Position numbers and translations under genes: made by a program. Positions 25,200 through 33,684 of a stretch of 64,000 nt of DNA are shown here, one piece after another. The notes under the pieces are model-generated. The model did no database searches and was not told the DNA's origin. It was given only the letters and a program-made list of their open reading frames with translations. The stretch lies in NCBI RefSeq assembly GCF_009862265.1, contig NZ_WWGX01000030.1, positions 335,879-399,878 of the forward strand. The letters run 5' to 3'. Every line of letters begins with the position of its first letter. Position 1 is the first letter of the stretch. This DNA is from Streptomyces sp. SID8352 (GTDB lineage: Bacteria; Actinomycetota; Actinomycetes; Streptomycetales; Streptomycetaceae).

Positions 25200-26243
25200 C
25201 TACCGGGGCAGCACCACGAGGTGCTCGGCCGGTTCCCGGTCGTTCGCCGCCATCAGCGCCGTGCGGACCACCGCCGCCTGGTCCTCCGGGTGGTCCCGCA
25301 GCCCGCGCGGGGAGATCCGCACCACGATGACGCCCAGCCCCTCCAGCCGCTCCCGTTCACGGGCCCGCTCCCCGCCCGGCGTGCCGTCACCGCCGCGGGC
25401 GCCGCCGGGGTCCAGGACCACCGCCACCCCCTGCTCGGGCCAGAAGGCGTCCGCGCCGCCGACCAGGGGGCCGCCCGGCAGCCGCAGGACGACGTCCCAC
25501 ACCGGGTCCGGGAGCCGGTGCTCGCGCACCGTCCGGTACAGCCGGTCCTCCGCCGTCGCCCGTCCCTCGGCCACCAGCGACTCCACCGCGTCCACCACGT
25601 GCGGCCGGTCCAGCAGCCGTGCCCGGCTCAACTCCCGCACCACCGCCGCCGCCTCGCAGTGCCCGTCGCGCACCGCCTCGGTCAGCAGCCCGCGCACCGT
25701 GCCCGCGTCGGAGGGGCCCGCCACCGCGTCGGCCAGGGCCCGCGCCACCGGTGCCACCGGCAGCCCGTCGATCCGCTCGGCGGTCGGCAGCGCCGCCGTG
25801 CGCACGACCCGCGCCCACCCCGCCGACCGCAGCCGCCGCAGCAGCGGGACCAGGACGTCGACGCGCTCCAGCGCCGCCGCCGGGGGAGTGCCCGCGAAGC
25901 CGTGCAGCGTCAGCGCCGCCGCCCCGGTGATGACCGCCTCCGTGTAGACGGGCGCCGCCCCCGCGCCGGGGGGCTGCGCGGGGACCCCCGGGCTGCCGTC
26001 CGGCGTCCGCTCACGCGCCGCGTACAGCAGGACCGCGCGCAGCCGCTCCTCGGCGGTCGGTGGTCCCGGGTGGAGCAGCACCACGCCGGGCAGGAGCCAT
26101 GACCAGGGGCCGCCGGGGCGGCACCGCTCGGCGGTCTCGGTGGCCGGGACGCCGTGCGCCCGCAACTGGGCGGCCGTCAGCAGCCGCCGCCCGTCGGCGA
26201 GGTGGTGGAGGGGGCGGGGGGAGAGGGGGGTGTCGTACGTCAT
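25200..26243 (-). CDS. AbiEi-like/DUF559-type protein of unknown function
   Basis: A 347-residue protein. The N-terminus (RRLLTAAQLRAHGVPATETAERCRPGG) resembles the winged-helix start of the AbiEi antitoxin-like family. A middle region follows (AVITGAAALTLHGF, ALADAV). The C-terminus (DPVWDVVLRLPGGPLVGGADAFWPEQGVAVVLD, then ERLEGLGVIVVRISPRGL) has the shape of a DUF559/Vsr-like endonuclease fold, although the lysine expected in the active site is not evident. Such proteins are common solitary genes in Streptomyces with no shown function, and no partner toxin gene is adjacent. The ATG at 26243 has GGGAG eleven bases upstream. Confidence 0.6.
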   Translation of the reverse strand: MTYDTPLSPRPLHHLADGRRLLTAAQLRAHGVPATETAERCRPGGPWSWLLPGVVLLHPGPPTAEERLRAVLLYAARERTPDGSPGVPAQPPGAGAAPVYTEAVITGAAALTLHGFAGTPPAAALERVDVLVPLLRRLRSAGWARVVRTAALPTAERIDGLPVAPVARALADAVAGPSDAGTVRGLLTEAVRDGHCEAAAVVRELSRARLLDRPHVVDAVESLVAEGRATAEDRLYRTVREHRLPDPVWDVVLRLPGGPLVGGADAFWPEQGVAVVLDPGGARGGDGTPGGERARERERLEGLGVIVVRISPRGLRDHPEDQAAVVRTALMAANDREPAEHLVVLPR

Positions 26244-26448
26244 GACCCGGAATCTCCCGCACTCCGCCCGCCACCGAACCGCTGTTACACAAGTGGCACC
26301 GAACCAGGACGGAACGCCCCTCGGGGACGGGTGTTCGGTTGCCCGTCGCCCCTGTTCCGGGCGGGTGCGGACGGGAGGTTACGGCCTCGGCCGCGCCGGT
26401 CCTGTCACAACCCGTGAACCCGCCCCTGGGCCGGGCGCAACGTTCCTG

Positions 26449-26476
26449 CCGTGAGCCGTGAGCCGTGAGCCGTGAG
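26449..26476. repeat. Short tandem repeat, four copies of CCGTGAG
   Basis: Four perfect 7-bp units in the 377-bp spacer between the DUF559-like gene start and the second pepN stop. The rest of the spacer (26244-26620) holds the promoter region of the DUF559-like gene and no other recognisable feature. Confidence 0.8.
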
Positions 26477-26620
26477 CGGCCGGCGGCGGGGCGTGAGCGG
26501 CGCCGGCGCGGTGCCGGGCGCGGCGGGCGCGGTCACCCGGCGGCCGGGCGGCGCCCCGCGCGGACGGCGCCCGGCGGCGGGGGCACCGCCCGTGCGGGCC
26601 CCCGTCCGCCGGTCCGCCGT

Positions 26621-29203
26621 TCAGCCCCCGGTGACCGCCGCGTCGCACGCCTGCCCGCGCAGCGCGCGCGCCAGGTCGTCCCGCGCCTCCAGCACCAGCC
26701 GCCGCAGCGCCGGGGCCGCGTCCTCGTGCGCCGCCAGCCACGCGTCGGTCGCGGCGAGGGTCTCCGGCGAGTCCCGCAGCGCCGGGAAGAGGCCGCGCAC
26801 CACGTCCATGCCGATCTGGATGGACCGCTCCTCCCAGACCCGCTCGACGGCCGCGAAGTACTTCTCCGCGTACGGCGCGAGCAGCTCCCGCTGCGAGGGC
26901 TGCGCGAAGCCGTCGATGGTGGCCTCCACCAGGGCGTTGGACAGCTCGTCGGACTCCACCACGGCCTCCCACGCCCGCGCCTTGACCTCCGCCGAGGGGC
27001 GGGCGGCCAGGCAGCGCACCTGATGGCGCCTGCCGGACGCGGTGTCGTCGCGGGCCAGCTCGGCGGTGAGCGCCTCCTCGTCCGCCTCGCCGTGTGCCGC
27101 CAACGGTGTCAGGAACGCCCAGCGCACCTCCTGGTCCACCTCCAGGCCGTCGATCTTCTCGGTGCCGTCCAGCAGCTCGCGCAGCAGCCGCAGCGCGTCG
27201 CCGCCGGAGGCCGTCGCCGCGAAGAAGCGCGCCCAGGCGAGCTGGTGCTCGCTGCCCGGCTCCGCGCTCCGCAGCTCCCGCAGCGCGCCCTCGGACAGCA
27301 GCCGGCCGCACTCCTCGCGCCGCTCCGGCGCCGTGTACTGCACCAGCGCCGAGTCCGCCCAGGAGTGCAGCATCTGGAGCACCCCGATGTCGGTCTCCCG
27401 GCCCGCGAACCGCAGCACCAGGGCCACGAACTCCCGGGCCGGCAGCAGCGCGTCCCGGGTCAGGTTCCAGAGGGCCGACCAGCACAGGGCGCGGGCCAGC
27501 GGGTCGGTCAGGGAGCCCAGGTGCTCGCGCAGGGTGGCCAGCGAGGTGGCGTCGAAGCGGATCTTGCAGTACGTCAGGTCGTCGTCGTTGACCAGCACCA
27601 GCTCCGGCGCCTCGGCACCGGCCAGCGCGGACACCACGGTGCGCGGCCCGTCGACGTCCGCCTCGGCGCGGGCGTACCGCTCGAGCGTGCCCCGCGGGGT
27701 GCGCCGGTACAGGCCCACCGCCACCCGGTGCGGGCGCAGTTCGGGGTGCGACTCGGCGGCCTCCTGCACCACGGCCAGCTCGTCGACGGTGCCCTCGGCG
27801 GTCAGCAGCACCTGCGGCGTCAACGAGTCGACCCCGGCCGTCTGGAGCCAGGAGCGCGACCAGGCGGCCATGTCCCGCCCGCTGGTCTCCTCCAGGACCG
27901 ACAGCAGGTCGCCCAGGCGGGTGTTGCCGTAGGCGTGCCGCTTGAAGTAGCGCCGGGCCCCCTCCAGGAACGCGTCCTGGCCGACGTAGGCCACCAGCTG
28001 CTTGAGCACGGAGGCGCCCTTGGCGTAGGTGATGCCGTCGAAGTTGAGCTTGGCGTCCTGGAGGTCGCGGATGTCGGCGGTGACCGGGTGCGTGGAGGGG
28101 AGCTGGTCCGCCCGGTAGGCCCACGCCTTGCGGCGGTTGGCGAAGGTGATCCAGCCGTCGGTGAAGCGGGTCGCGCCGACCAGCGAGAAGGTGCCCATGA
28201 AGTCCGCGAAGGACTCCTTGAGCCAGAGGTCGTCCCACCACTCCATGGTGACCAGGTCGCCGAACCACATGTGCGCCATCTCGTGCAGGATCGTGGTGGC
28301 GCGCGCCTCGTAGGACGCCCGGGTCACCTTGCCGCGGAAGATGTACTCCTCGCGGAAGGTCACCATCCCCGGGTTCTCCATCGCCCCGAGGTTGTACTCG
28401 GGCACGAAGGCCTGGTCGTACTTCCCGAAGGGGTACGGGTAGTCGAAGTGGTCGTGGAAGAAGTCCAGCCCCTGCTTGGTGACGAGGAAGACGTCGTCGG
28501 CGTCGAAGTGCGGCGCGAGCCCCTTGCGGCACATGGCGCCCAGCGGGATCTCCAGACGGGTGCCGTCGGGCAGGGTCCGCTCGTAGGAGTCGGTCACGTA
28601 GTGGTACGGCCCGGCCACCACGCAGGTGATGTACGTGGAGATCGGCTCGGTCTCGGCGAACCGCCAGACGCCGTCGGCGCGTTCGCCCGCGCCGTTGCTC
28701 CACACCGTCCACTCCTCGGGCGCCCGCACCTCGAAGCGGTGGGGGGCCTTGAGGTCCGGCTGCTCGAAGTTGGCGTACACCCGCCGCGCGTCGGCCGGCT
28801 CGTACTGGGTGTACAGGTACACCTCGCCATCCTCCGGGTCCACGAACCGGTGCAGGCCCTCGCCGGTGCGGGAGTAGGCGCACCGGGCGTCGACCACCAG
28901 TTCGTTGTCGGCGGCCAGGTCCTCCAGGAGGACGCGGGTGCCGTCGAAGACCTCGCCCGGGTCGAGGTCGCGGCCGTTGAGCGAGACGGCGGTGACGGAC
29001 GGGGCGATCAGGTCGGCGAAGCTGCTCGCCCCGGGCTCGGCGCAGCTGAAGCGCACCGTGGTGACGGACCGGAAGGTGCGCGGGCCGTCCCCCTCCGGGT
29101 CTCCGAGGGCCGACCGCACATCGAGGGACACCTCGTACCCGTCGACGGACAGCAGTGCGGCCCGCTCGCGGGCCTCGTCGCGGGACAGATTCTCACCGGG
29201 CAC
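26621..29203 (-). CDS. pepN: Aminopeptidase N, M1 metallopeptidase (copy 2)
   Basis: A second full-length M1 aminopeptidase, 860 residues, collinear with the copy at 15006-17582. GAMEN is present as LGAMENPGMVTF. The zinc site HEMAHMWFGDLVTMEWWDDL starts at His307, followed by the Glu ligand in LKESFADFMG. The start is set at the GTG at 29203, giving VPGENLSRDEARERAALLS, which matches the start of copy 1 and has GAGGGAG seven bases upstream; an upstream GTG at 29230 is less likely. Differences around the active site (E-L-A-H against E-M-A-H, N-E-S-F against K-E-S-F) suggest altered specificity. It is divergent from the DsbA-like gene. Confidence 0.92.
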   Translation of the reverse strand: MPGENLSRDEARERAALLSVDGYEVSLDVRSALGDPEGDGPRTFRSVTTVRFSCAEPGASSFADLIAPSVTAVSLNGRDLDPGEVFDGTRVLLEDLAADNELVVDARCAYSRTGEGLHRFVDPEDGEVYLYTQYEPADARRVYANFEQPDLKAPHRFEVRAPEEWTVWSNGAGERADGVWRFAETEPISTYITCVVAGPYHYVTDSYERTLPDGTRLEIPLGAMCRKGLAPHFDADDVFLVTKQGLDFFHDHFDYPYPFGKYDQAFVPEYNLGAMENPGMVTFREEYIFRGKVTRASYEARATTILHEMAHMWFGDLVTMEWWDDLWLKESFADFMGTFSLVGATRFTDGWITFANRRKAWAYRADQLPSTHPVTADIRDLQDAKLNFDGITYAKGASVLKQLVAYVGQDAFLEGARRYFKRHAYGNTRLGDLLSVLEETSGRDMAAWSRSWLQTAGVDSLTPQVLLTAEGTVDELAVVQEAAESHPELRPHRVAVGLYRRTPRGTLERYARAEADVDGPRTVVSALAGAEAPELVLVNDDDLTYCKIRFDATSLATLREHLGSLTDPLARALCWSALWNLTRDALLPAREFVALVLRFAGRETDIGVLQMLHSWADSALVQYTAPERREECGRLLSEGALRELRSAEPGSEHQLAWARFFAATASGGDALRLLRELLDGTEKIDGLEVDQEVRWAFLTPLAAHGEADEEALTAELARDDTASGRRHQVRCLAARPSAEVKARAWEAVVESDELSNALVEATIDGFAQPSQRELLAPYAEKYFAAVERVWEERSIQIGMDVVRGLFPALRDSPETLAATDAWLAAHEDAAPALRRLVLEARDDLARALRGQACDAAVTGG

Positions 29204-29457
29204 GGGCGGCACTCCCTCGTGTCGTTTCACTCTTCGGGCCGGTCGGGTTCGACCGCGGGGCGGATCGGCGGGCGGAGCGGTGGGGCGTGGCCGGTCCGGT
29301 GGTGCGGGGACCGCTCCGCGTGTCCGCCGGTGTTCAGTATGCGGACAGCCGAGTCCGATCCTGCCATGTCCCCCCGCGTCCCGGCAGACCGGGAATGCCC
29401 CGGCGGACGGTCGCGTTGCGGCGAGGGAACGCTCGCCCGCGCATCCCGAGGAGAGAC

Positions 29458-30096
29458 ATGCCGGCCAAGACCCCCGTCGACTTCTGGTTCGATCCGCTGT
29501 GCCCCTGGGCCTGGATGACCTCGCGCTGGGTGCTGGAGGTGGAGAAGGTGCGCGACATCCAGGTCCGCTGGCACCTGATGAGCCTGGCCGTGCTCAACGA
29601 GGACAAGCTCGACGACCTGCCGGAGGAGTACCGCGAGCTCCTGGAGACCAAGGCGTGGGGCCCGGTCCGCGTCGTCATCGCCGCCCAGGAGGAGCACGGC
29701 GCCGAGGTGCTCGGGGACCTCTACACCGCGCTCGGCACCCGCATCCACAACCAGGAGGCCGGGCCGGAGCGGGAGGCGGTGGCCGCGGCCCTTCAGGACG
29801 TCGGTCTGCCCGGGTCCCTGATGGAGCACTGGGACGGCACCCCGTACGAGCCGCAGCTGCGCGCCTCCCACCAGGAGGGCATCGACAAGGTGGGCCAGGA
29901 GGTGGGCACCCCGGTGATCGCCGTGCCCGGCGCCGACGGCGACCAGATCGCCTTCTTCGGCCCGGTCGTCACCCCCGCGCCGAAGGGCGAGGACGCGGCC
30001 CGCCTGTGGGACGGCACCCTGGCGGTCGCCTCCGTCCCCGGCTTCTACGAGATCAAGCGGACCCGCACCAAGGGTCCGGACTTCAGCAACCTGTAG
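29458..30096 (+). CDS. DsbA-family oxidoreductase, mycothiol-dependent reductase-like
   Basis: Thioredoxin-fold protein of the DsbA/FrnE group, 212 residues. The active-site region is FWFDPLCPWAW, with Cys15-Pro-Trp-Ala18: the second cysteine of a CxxC is replaced by Ala, so it would act as a one-cysteine enzyme. The cis-proline loop is GTPVIAV. Mycobacterial relatives are mycothiol-dependent reductases, and a mycothiol or glutathione-transferase-like role is reasonable. The ATG follows GAGGAGAG. It ends in a strong terminator shared with convergent sodF. Confidence 0.8.
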   Translation: MPAKTPVDFWFDPLCPWAWMTSRWVLEVEKVRDIQVRWHLMSLAVLNEDKLDDLPEEYRELLETKAWGPVRVVIAAQEEHGAEVLGDLYTALGTRIHNQEAGPEREAVAAALQDVGLPGSLMEHWDGTPYEPQLRASHQEGIDKVGQEVGTPVIAVPGADGDQIAFFGPVVTPAPKGEDAARLWDGTLAVASVPGFYEIKRTRTKGPDFSNL

Positions 30097-30182
30097 CCGG
30101 GCCCGGATCGGTGTCCGGACCCGGCTCGGCCGGTGTCCGGACCCGCATCCGTTCCGGGCGCGGGTCCGCGCCGCGCACGGGG

Positions 30183-30220
30183 AAGCCCCCGCGAGTCACG
30201 TCCTCGCGGGGGCTTCTGTT
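30183..30220. terminator. Strong rho-independent terminator between convergent genes
   Basis: A perfect 13-bp stem AAGCCCCCGCGAG/CTCGCGGGGGCTT with a 7-base loop, followed by CTGTTTT, so it has an unusually clear T-tract for this GC content. It terminates the DsbA-like gene and probably sodF from the other side. Confidence 0.85.
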
Positions 30221-30284
30221 TTCCTCCGCCCGCCGCCGTGAAGGGTGAGAAGACGATCACGAGGCGGGACGACCGGGGCCGGCG

Positions 30285-30926
30285 TCAGGGCGCCAGCAGC
30301 AGCACATCGGTCCGGGACTTCGCCGCCGCGTAACGGCGGGCCACGTCCTGCCAGTTCACGACCTGCCACATGGCCTCGATGAAGTCCACCTTCTGGTTGC
30401 GGTACTGGAGGTAGAAGGCGTGCTCCCAGGCGTCGAAGACCAGGATCGGGACCGCGCCCTGGCCGACGTTGCCCTGGTGGTCGTAGACCTGCTCGACGAT
30501 CAGCCGGCCGCTCAGCGGCTCGTACGCCAGCACGCCCCAGCCGGAGCCCTGCGTGGTGGCGGCGGCCTTGGAGAGCTGGGCCTTGAATCCCGCGAAGGAG
30601 CCGAAGTACTCGGTGATCGCGTCGGCCAGCTCGCCCACGCCGTCCTTCGCCAGCGGCTCGCCGCCGCCTTCCCCTGTCATGTTCTGCCAGTAGACGGAGT
30701 GCAGGATGTGGCCGGACAGATGGAAGGCCAGGCTCTTCTCCAGGCCGTTGATCGACCCCCAGGACTCCTTGTCCCGCGCCTCCGCGAGCTGCTCCAGCGT
30801 GTCGTTGGCGCCCTTCACATAGGCCGCGTGGTGCTTGTCGTGGTGCAGCTCGATGATCTCGGGGCTGATCACGGGAGCCAGCGCGGAGTAGTCGTACGGC
30901 AGTTCGGGAAGCGTGTAGACGGGCAT
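30285..30926 (-). CDS. sodF: Superoxide dismutase, Fe/Mn type
   Basis: Cytoplasmic Fe/Mn superoxide dismutase of 213 residues. The metal ligands of the family are visible: His in [12 protein letters not shown], His in [14 protein letters not shown], and Asp and His in [13 protein letters not shown]. In Streptomyces the iron enzyme SodF is made when nickel is scarce, because Ni-bound Nur represses it. The Nur box found just upstream supports that here. The start is an ATG with GGAGGATTC upstream. Confidence 0.95.
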   Translation of the reverse strand: MPVYTLPELPYDYSALAPVISPEIIELHHDKHHAAYVKGANDTLEQLAEARDKESWGSINGLEKSLAFHLSGHILHSVYWQNMTGEGGGEPLAKDGVGELADAITEYFGSFAGFKAQLSKAAATTQGSGWGVLAYEPLSGRLIVEQVYDHQGNVGQGAVPILVFDAWEHAFYLQYRNQKVDFIEAMWQVVNWQDVARRYAAAKSRTDVLLLAP

Positions 30927-30951
30927 GGCGGAATCCTCCGGACCCTCTTAT

Positions 30952-30966
30952 TGCAACAGACTTGCA
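30952..30966. promoter_or_regulatory. Nur box in the sodF promoter
   Basis: TGCAA-CAGAC-TTGCA matches exactly the Nur box form TGCAA-N5-TTGCA, 26 bases upstream of the sodF ATG. It implies nickel-dependent repression of sodF. The remaining part of 30927-31294 shows no gene. Confidence 0.85.
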
Positions 30967-31133
30967 AGTGCACGCTAGCAGCAATACGGCGGAGGGGAGC
31001 GGGAGGCCGCGCGGGCGGTCCGCGCCGCGCCGGGGTGTCAGGCGCGGGTCAGGCGGCGGTCTTTGGTGACTTCCCACAAGTCGACGCGCTCCCTCCGTCC
31101 CGCTTTCGCCGTGGCGCACACCTCCTCACCTCA

Positions 31134-31147
31134 GTGACCGGCGTCAC
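31134..31147. promoter_or_regulatory. Possible Crp-type site upstream of bioY
   Basis: GTGACCGGCGTCAC fits GTG-N6-GNCAC and is an inverted repeat. It has low information content and may be chance. Confidence 0.25.
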
Positions 31148-31294
31148 GCCCGGGGAGGTGTGGAGCGCGGCCTTTGTCGGGAACCCACCAACGGTTCGAT
31201 CACGCCTTTGTCGAACGCTGCTCCTGTCCGGCCCCGGCGGGCTGGGATAGCGTCGCCGTGTCCCGACATGTCCCCGGTTTCCAGCGGAGTTCCC

Positions 31295-31873
31295 ATGAGC
31301 AGCGCAGTCGTCCCCGTCCGTTCCGGGCAGGTCCTCGCCGACCTCATCCCCTCCTCCCGAGTGAGGGACGCCGCGCTCGTCGCGGGCGGCGCGGCGCTCG
31401 TCGGCGTCGCGGCCCAGATCGCGGTGCCCGTGCCCGGCTCGCCCGTGCCGGTGACCGGCCAGACCTTCGCCGCCCTGCTCGTCGGCACGGCCCTCGGCGC
31501 CGGCCGCGGCCTGCTCGCCCTCGTCGTCTACGCGCTCGCCGGCCTCGCCGGGACCCCGTGGTTCGCCAACGGCTCCTCCGGCCTCACCGTCTCCTTCGGC
31601 TACGTCCTCGGCATGCTCCTCGCCGCCACCGTCGTCGGCGCCCTGGCCCGCCGCGGCGCCGACCGCTCGGTGTGGCGCGTGGCCGGCACGATGCTGCTGG
31701 GCGAGGCGGTCATCTACGCCATCGGCGTCCCGTACCTGGCGGCCTCCGCCGGGATGTCCCTCACCGCCGCCGTCGCGGCCGGGCTCACCCCCTTCCTGAT
31801 CGGCGACGCGGTCAAGGCCGCCCTGGCGATGGGCCTGCTGCCGAGCGCCTGGAAGCTCGTCGGCAGGCGCTGA
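31295..31873 (+). CDS. bioY: BioY-type biotin transporter S component
   Basis: Membrane protein of 192 residues with about six helices, the substrate-binding (S) subunit of ECF biotin transport. Family landmarks: VPVTGQTFAALLVGTALGAGRGLLALVVYALAGLAG, with the TxQ substrate region, and the conserved FLIGDAVKAALA near the C-terminus. No ecfA or ecfT gene adjoins, so it works alone or with a shared energy module. The ATG at 31295 has GGAG upstream. A hairpin follows the stop. Confidence 0.9.
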   Translation: MSSAVVPVRSGQVLADLIPSSRVRDAALVAGGAALVGVAAQIAVPVPGSPVPVTGQTFAALLVGTALGAGRGLLALVVYALAGLAGTPWFANGSSGLTVSFGYVLGMLLAATVVGALARRGADRSVWRVAGTMLLGEAVIYAIGVPYLAASAGMSLTAAVAAGLTPFLIGDAVKAALAMGLLPSAWKLVGRR

Positions 31874-31912
31874 CCGCCCGCCGTCCGCACCGGCCCGGCC
31901 ACCGCGCCGGAC

Positions 31913-31943
31913 GACGCCCCCGGGGTCCCTCCCCGGGGGCGTC
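31913..31943 (+). terminator. Hairpin terminator of bioY
   Basis: Perfect 13-bp stem GACGCCCCCGGGG/CCCCGGGGGCGTC with loop TCCCT, 39 bases after the bioY stop. Confidence 0.8.
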
Positions 31944-32014
31944 TCCCGTGCTCCCGGGCGGCCGGTCGAGGGTCACCCGGCCGCACCCGGCCGGGCACAT
32001 GTCACACTCGACGC

Positions 32015-32500
32015 ATGCGCGTGTATCTCGGCTCCGACCATGCGGGCTTCGAACTCAAGAACCACCTCGTCGAGTGGCTGAAGGAGGCGGGCCACGAGCC
32101 CGTCGACTGCGGCCCGCACATCTACGACGCCCAGGACGACTACCCCCCCTTCTGCCTCCGTGCCGCCGAGCGGACGGCCGCGGACCCCGACGCCCTCGGC
32201 ATCGTGATCGGCGGCTCCGGCAACGGCGAGCAGATCGCGGCGAACAAGGTGAAGGGCGTCCGGGCGGCCCTCGCCTGGAGCGAGGAGACCGCCGCCCTCG
32301 GCCGCCAGCACAACAACGCCAACGTCGTCGCCGTCGGCGCCCGCATGCACACCGAGGAGGAGGCCACGGCGTTCGTCGGGGCCTTCCTCGCCACCCCGTT
32401 CTCGGGCGACGAGCGCCACATCCGGCGCATCGACATGCTCTCCGAGTACGAGACGTCCGGCACGCTCCCGGCCATCCCCCCGCACCACCCCAACGCCTGA
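32015..32500 (+). CDS. rpiB: Ribose-5-phosphate isomerase B
   Basis: Isomerase interconverting ribose-5-phosphate and ribulose-5-phosphate, 161 residues, LacA/RpiB family. The phosphate and active-site segment GSDHAGFELKNHL is at 6-18, followed by GIVIGGSGNGEQIAANK, in which the usual catalytic Cys position is Ser as in mycobacterial RpiB. The last stretch HIRRIDML binds the phosphate. No ribosome-binding site is evident. Confidence 0.93.
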   Translation: MRVYLGSDHAGFELKNHLVEWLKEAGHEPVDCGPHIYDAQDDYPPFCLRAAERTAADPDALGIVIGGSGNGEQIAANKVKGVRAALAWSEETAALGRQHNNANVVAVGARMHTEEEATAFVGAFLATPFSGDERHIRRIDMLSEYETSGTLPAIPPHHPNA

Positions 32501-32513
32501 CCCGACCGCTCCC

Positions 32514-32537
32514 GGCCCGGGGCTCCCGCCCCGGGCC
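32514..32537 (+). terminator. Hairpin after rpiB
   Basis: Perfect 10-bp stem GGCCCGGGGC/GCCCCGGGCC with loop TCCC. Confidence 0.6.
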
Positions 32538-32618
32538 GCCGGCGCCCAGGGCGGGAGGCGGGAGGAAGACGGCCCGCCCCGGACGGCAGGGCGGGCCGAG
32601 GAAAGGAAGAGAGCGACC

Positions 32619-33563
32619 GTGCCAGAAGGGCATACGATCCACCGCCTGGCCCAGGACTACGCCGAGGCGTTCGCCGGCACGGAGGTCCGGGTCACCAGCC
32701 CCCAGGGCAAGTTCAGCGACGCCGCGGACCTCCTCACCGGCGGCCGGCTCACCCGCACCGACGCCCACGGCAAGCACCTCTTCCTCGGCTTCGGCCCGGC
32801 GGGCCACCCGACCCCGGCCGAGTCCATACCGGCGCGCCCCGCCGCCCCCGGCCGTGCCGCCCCCGGTCCCGCGACGGCCCCGGCGCCCGCCGCCCAGGAC
32901 CACGACGACCCGGACCACGACGACACCGCCCCCTCGGGCTGGGTCCACATCCACCTCGGCCTCTTCGGCAAGGTCGCCTTCGGCCCGGTCCCCGCGCCGC
33001 CGCCCGCCGACACCGTCCGCCTCCGCCTCGTGAACGACACCGCCCACGTCGACCTCCGGGGCCCCACCACCTGCGCCCTGATAACCGCCCCCGAGAAGCG
33101 CGCGGTCCACGACCGCCTCGGCCCCGACCCGCTGCGCGAGGACGCCGACCCGGGCGCCGCCCACCGCCGGATCTCCCGCAGCCGCACCACCGTCGCCGCC
33201 CTCCTCATGGACCAGAAGGTCATCGCGGGCGTCGGCAACGTCTACCGCGCCGAGGTCCTCTTCCGGCACGGCATCGACCCGTACCGCCCCGGCCGGGACA
33301 TCACCCCCGCCGAGTGGGACGCCCTCTGGAGCGACCTCGTGGACCTCATGCGCGAGGGCGTCCGCGCCAACCGCATCGACACCGTCCGCCCCGAGCACAC
33401 CCCCGAGGCCATGGGCCGCCCGCCCCGCGTCGACGACCACGGCGGCGAGGTCTACGTCTACCGCCGGGCCCATCTCCCCTGCCTGCTCTGCGGGACCCCC
33501 GTCCGCACCGCCGGCCTCGCCGCCCGCAACCTCTTCTGGTGTCCCACCTGCCAGCAGAGGTGA
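32619..33563 (+). CDS. Fpg/Nei family DNA glycosylase
   Basis: Base-excision-repair glycosylase/AP lyase of 314 residues. The mature N-terminus PEGHTIHR supplies the catalytic Pro and Glu, and the PEGH form is typical of the endonuclease VIII (Nei) branch. The helix-two-turns-helix segment (LLMDQKVIAGVGNVYRAEVLFRHGIDPYRPG) and the zinc finger (CLLCG to CPTCQQ) are complete. Residues about 66-107 are a Pro/Ala and Asp/His-rich insertion not expected in the family. The GTG start has GAAAGGAAG upstream. Confidence 0.9.
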   Translation: MPEGHTIHRLAQDYAEAFAGTEVRVTSPQGKFSDAADLLTGGRLTRTDAHGKHLFLGFGPAGHPTPAESIPARPAAPGRAAPGPATAPAPAAQDHDDPDHDDTAPSGWVHIHLGLFGKVAFGPVPAPPPADTVRLRLVNDTAHVDLRGPTTCALITAPEKRAVHDRLGPDPLREDADPGAAHRRISRSRTTVAALLMDQKVIAGVGNVYRAEVLFRHGIDPYRPGRDITPAEWDALWSDLVDLMREGVRANRIDTVRPEHTPEAMGRPPRVDDHGGEVYVYRRAHLPCLLCGTPVRTAGLAARNLFWCPTCQQR

Positions 33564-33684
33564 ACCACCGCGAACACGGCACGACGGCCGAACGTGAAGT
33601 TGACCGTGCAGTCCGGCCCCGGACGGGGGACAAGTGACACCTCCCGTACCGTGCGGCCGGTCCGATGGATAGGGTCCCCAACTG

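Noticed and set aside
19394..25330. A nearly 6-kb uninterrupted plus-strand reading frame opposite the subtilase
   Set aside because: It is the shadow of the minus-strand protease and other genes in a high-GC sequence: no start signal, no family resemblance, and strongly biased Gly/Arg/Ala composition.
25200..26243. Type IV toxin-antitoxin or abortive infection system
   Set aside because: The protein resembles the AbiEi family at its N-terminus only, and there is no adjacent AbiEii-type nucleotidyltransferase toxin gene.
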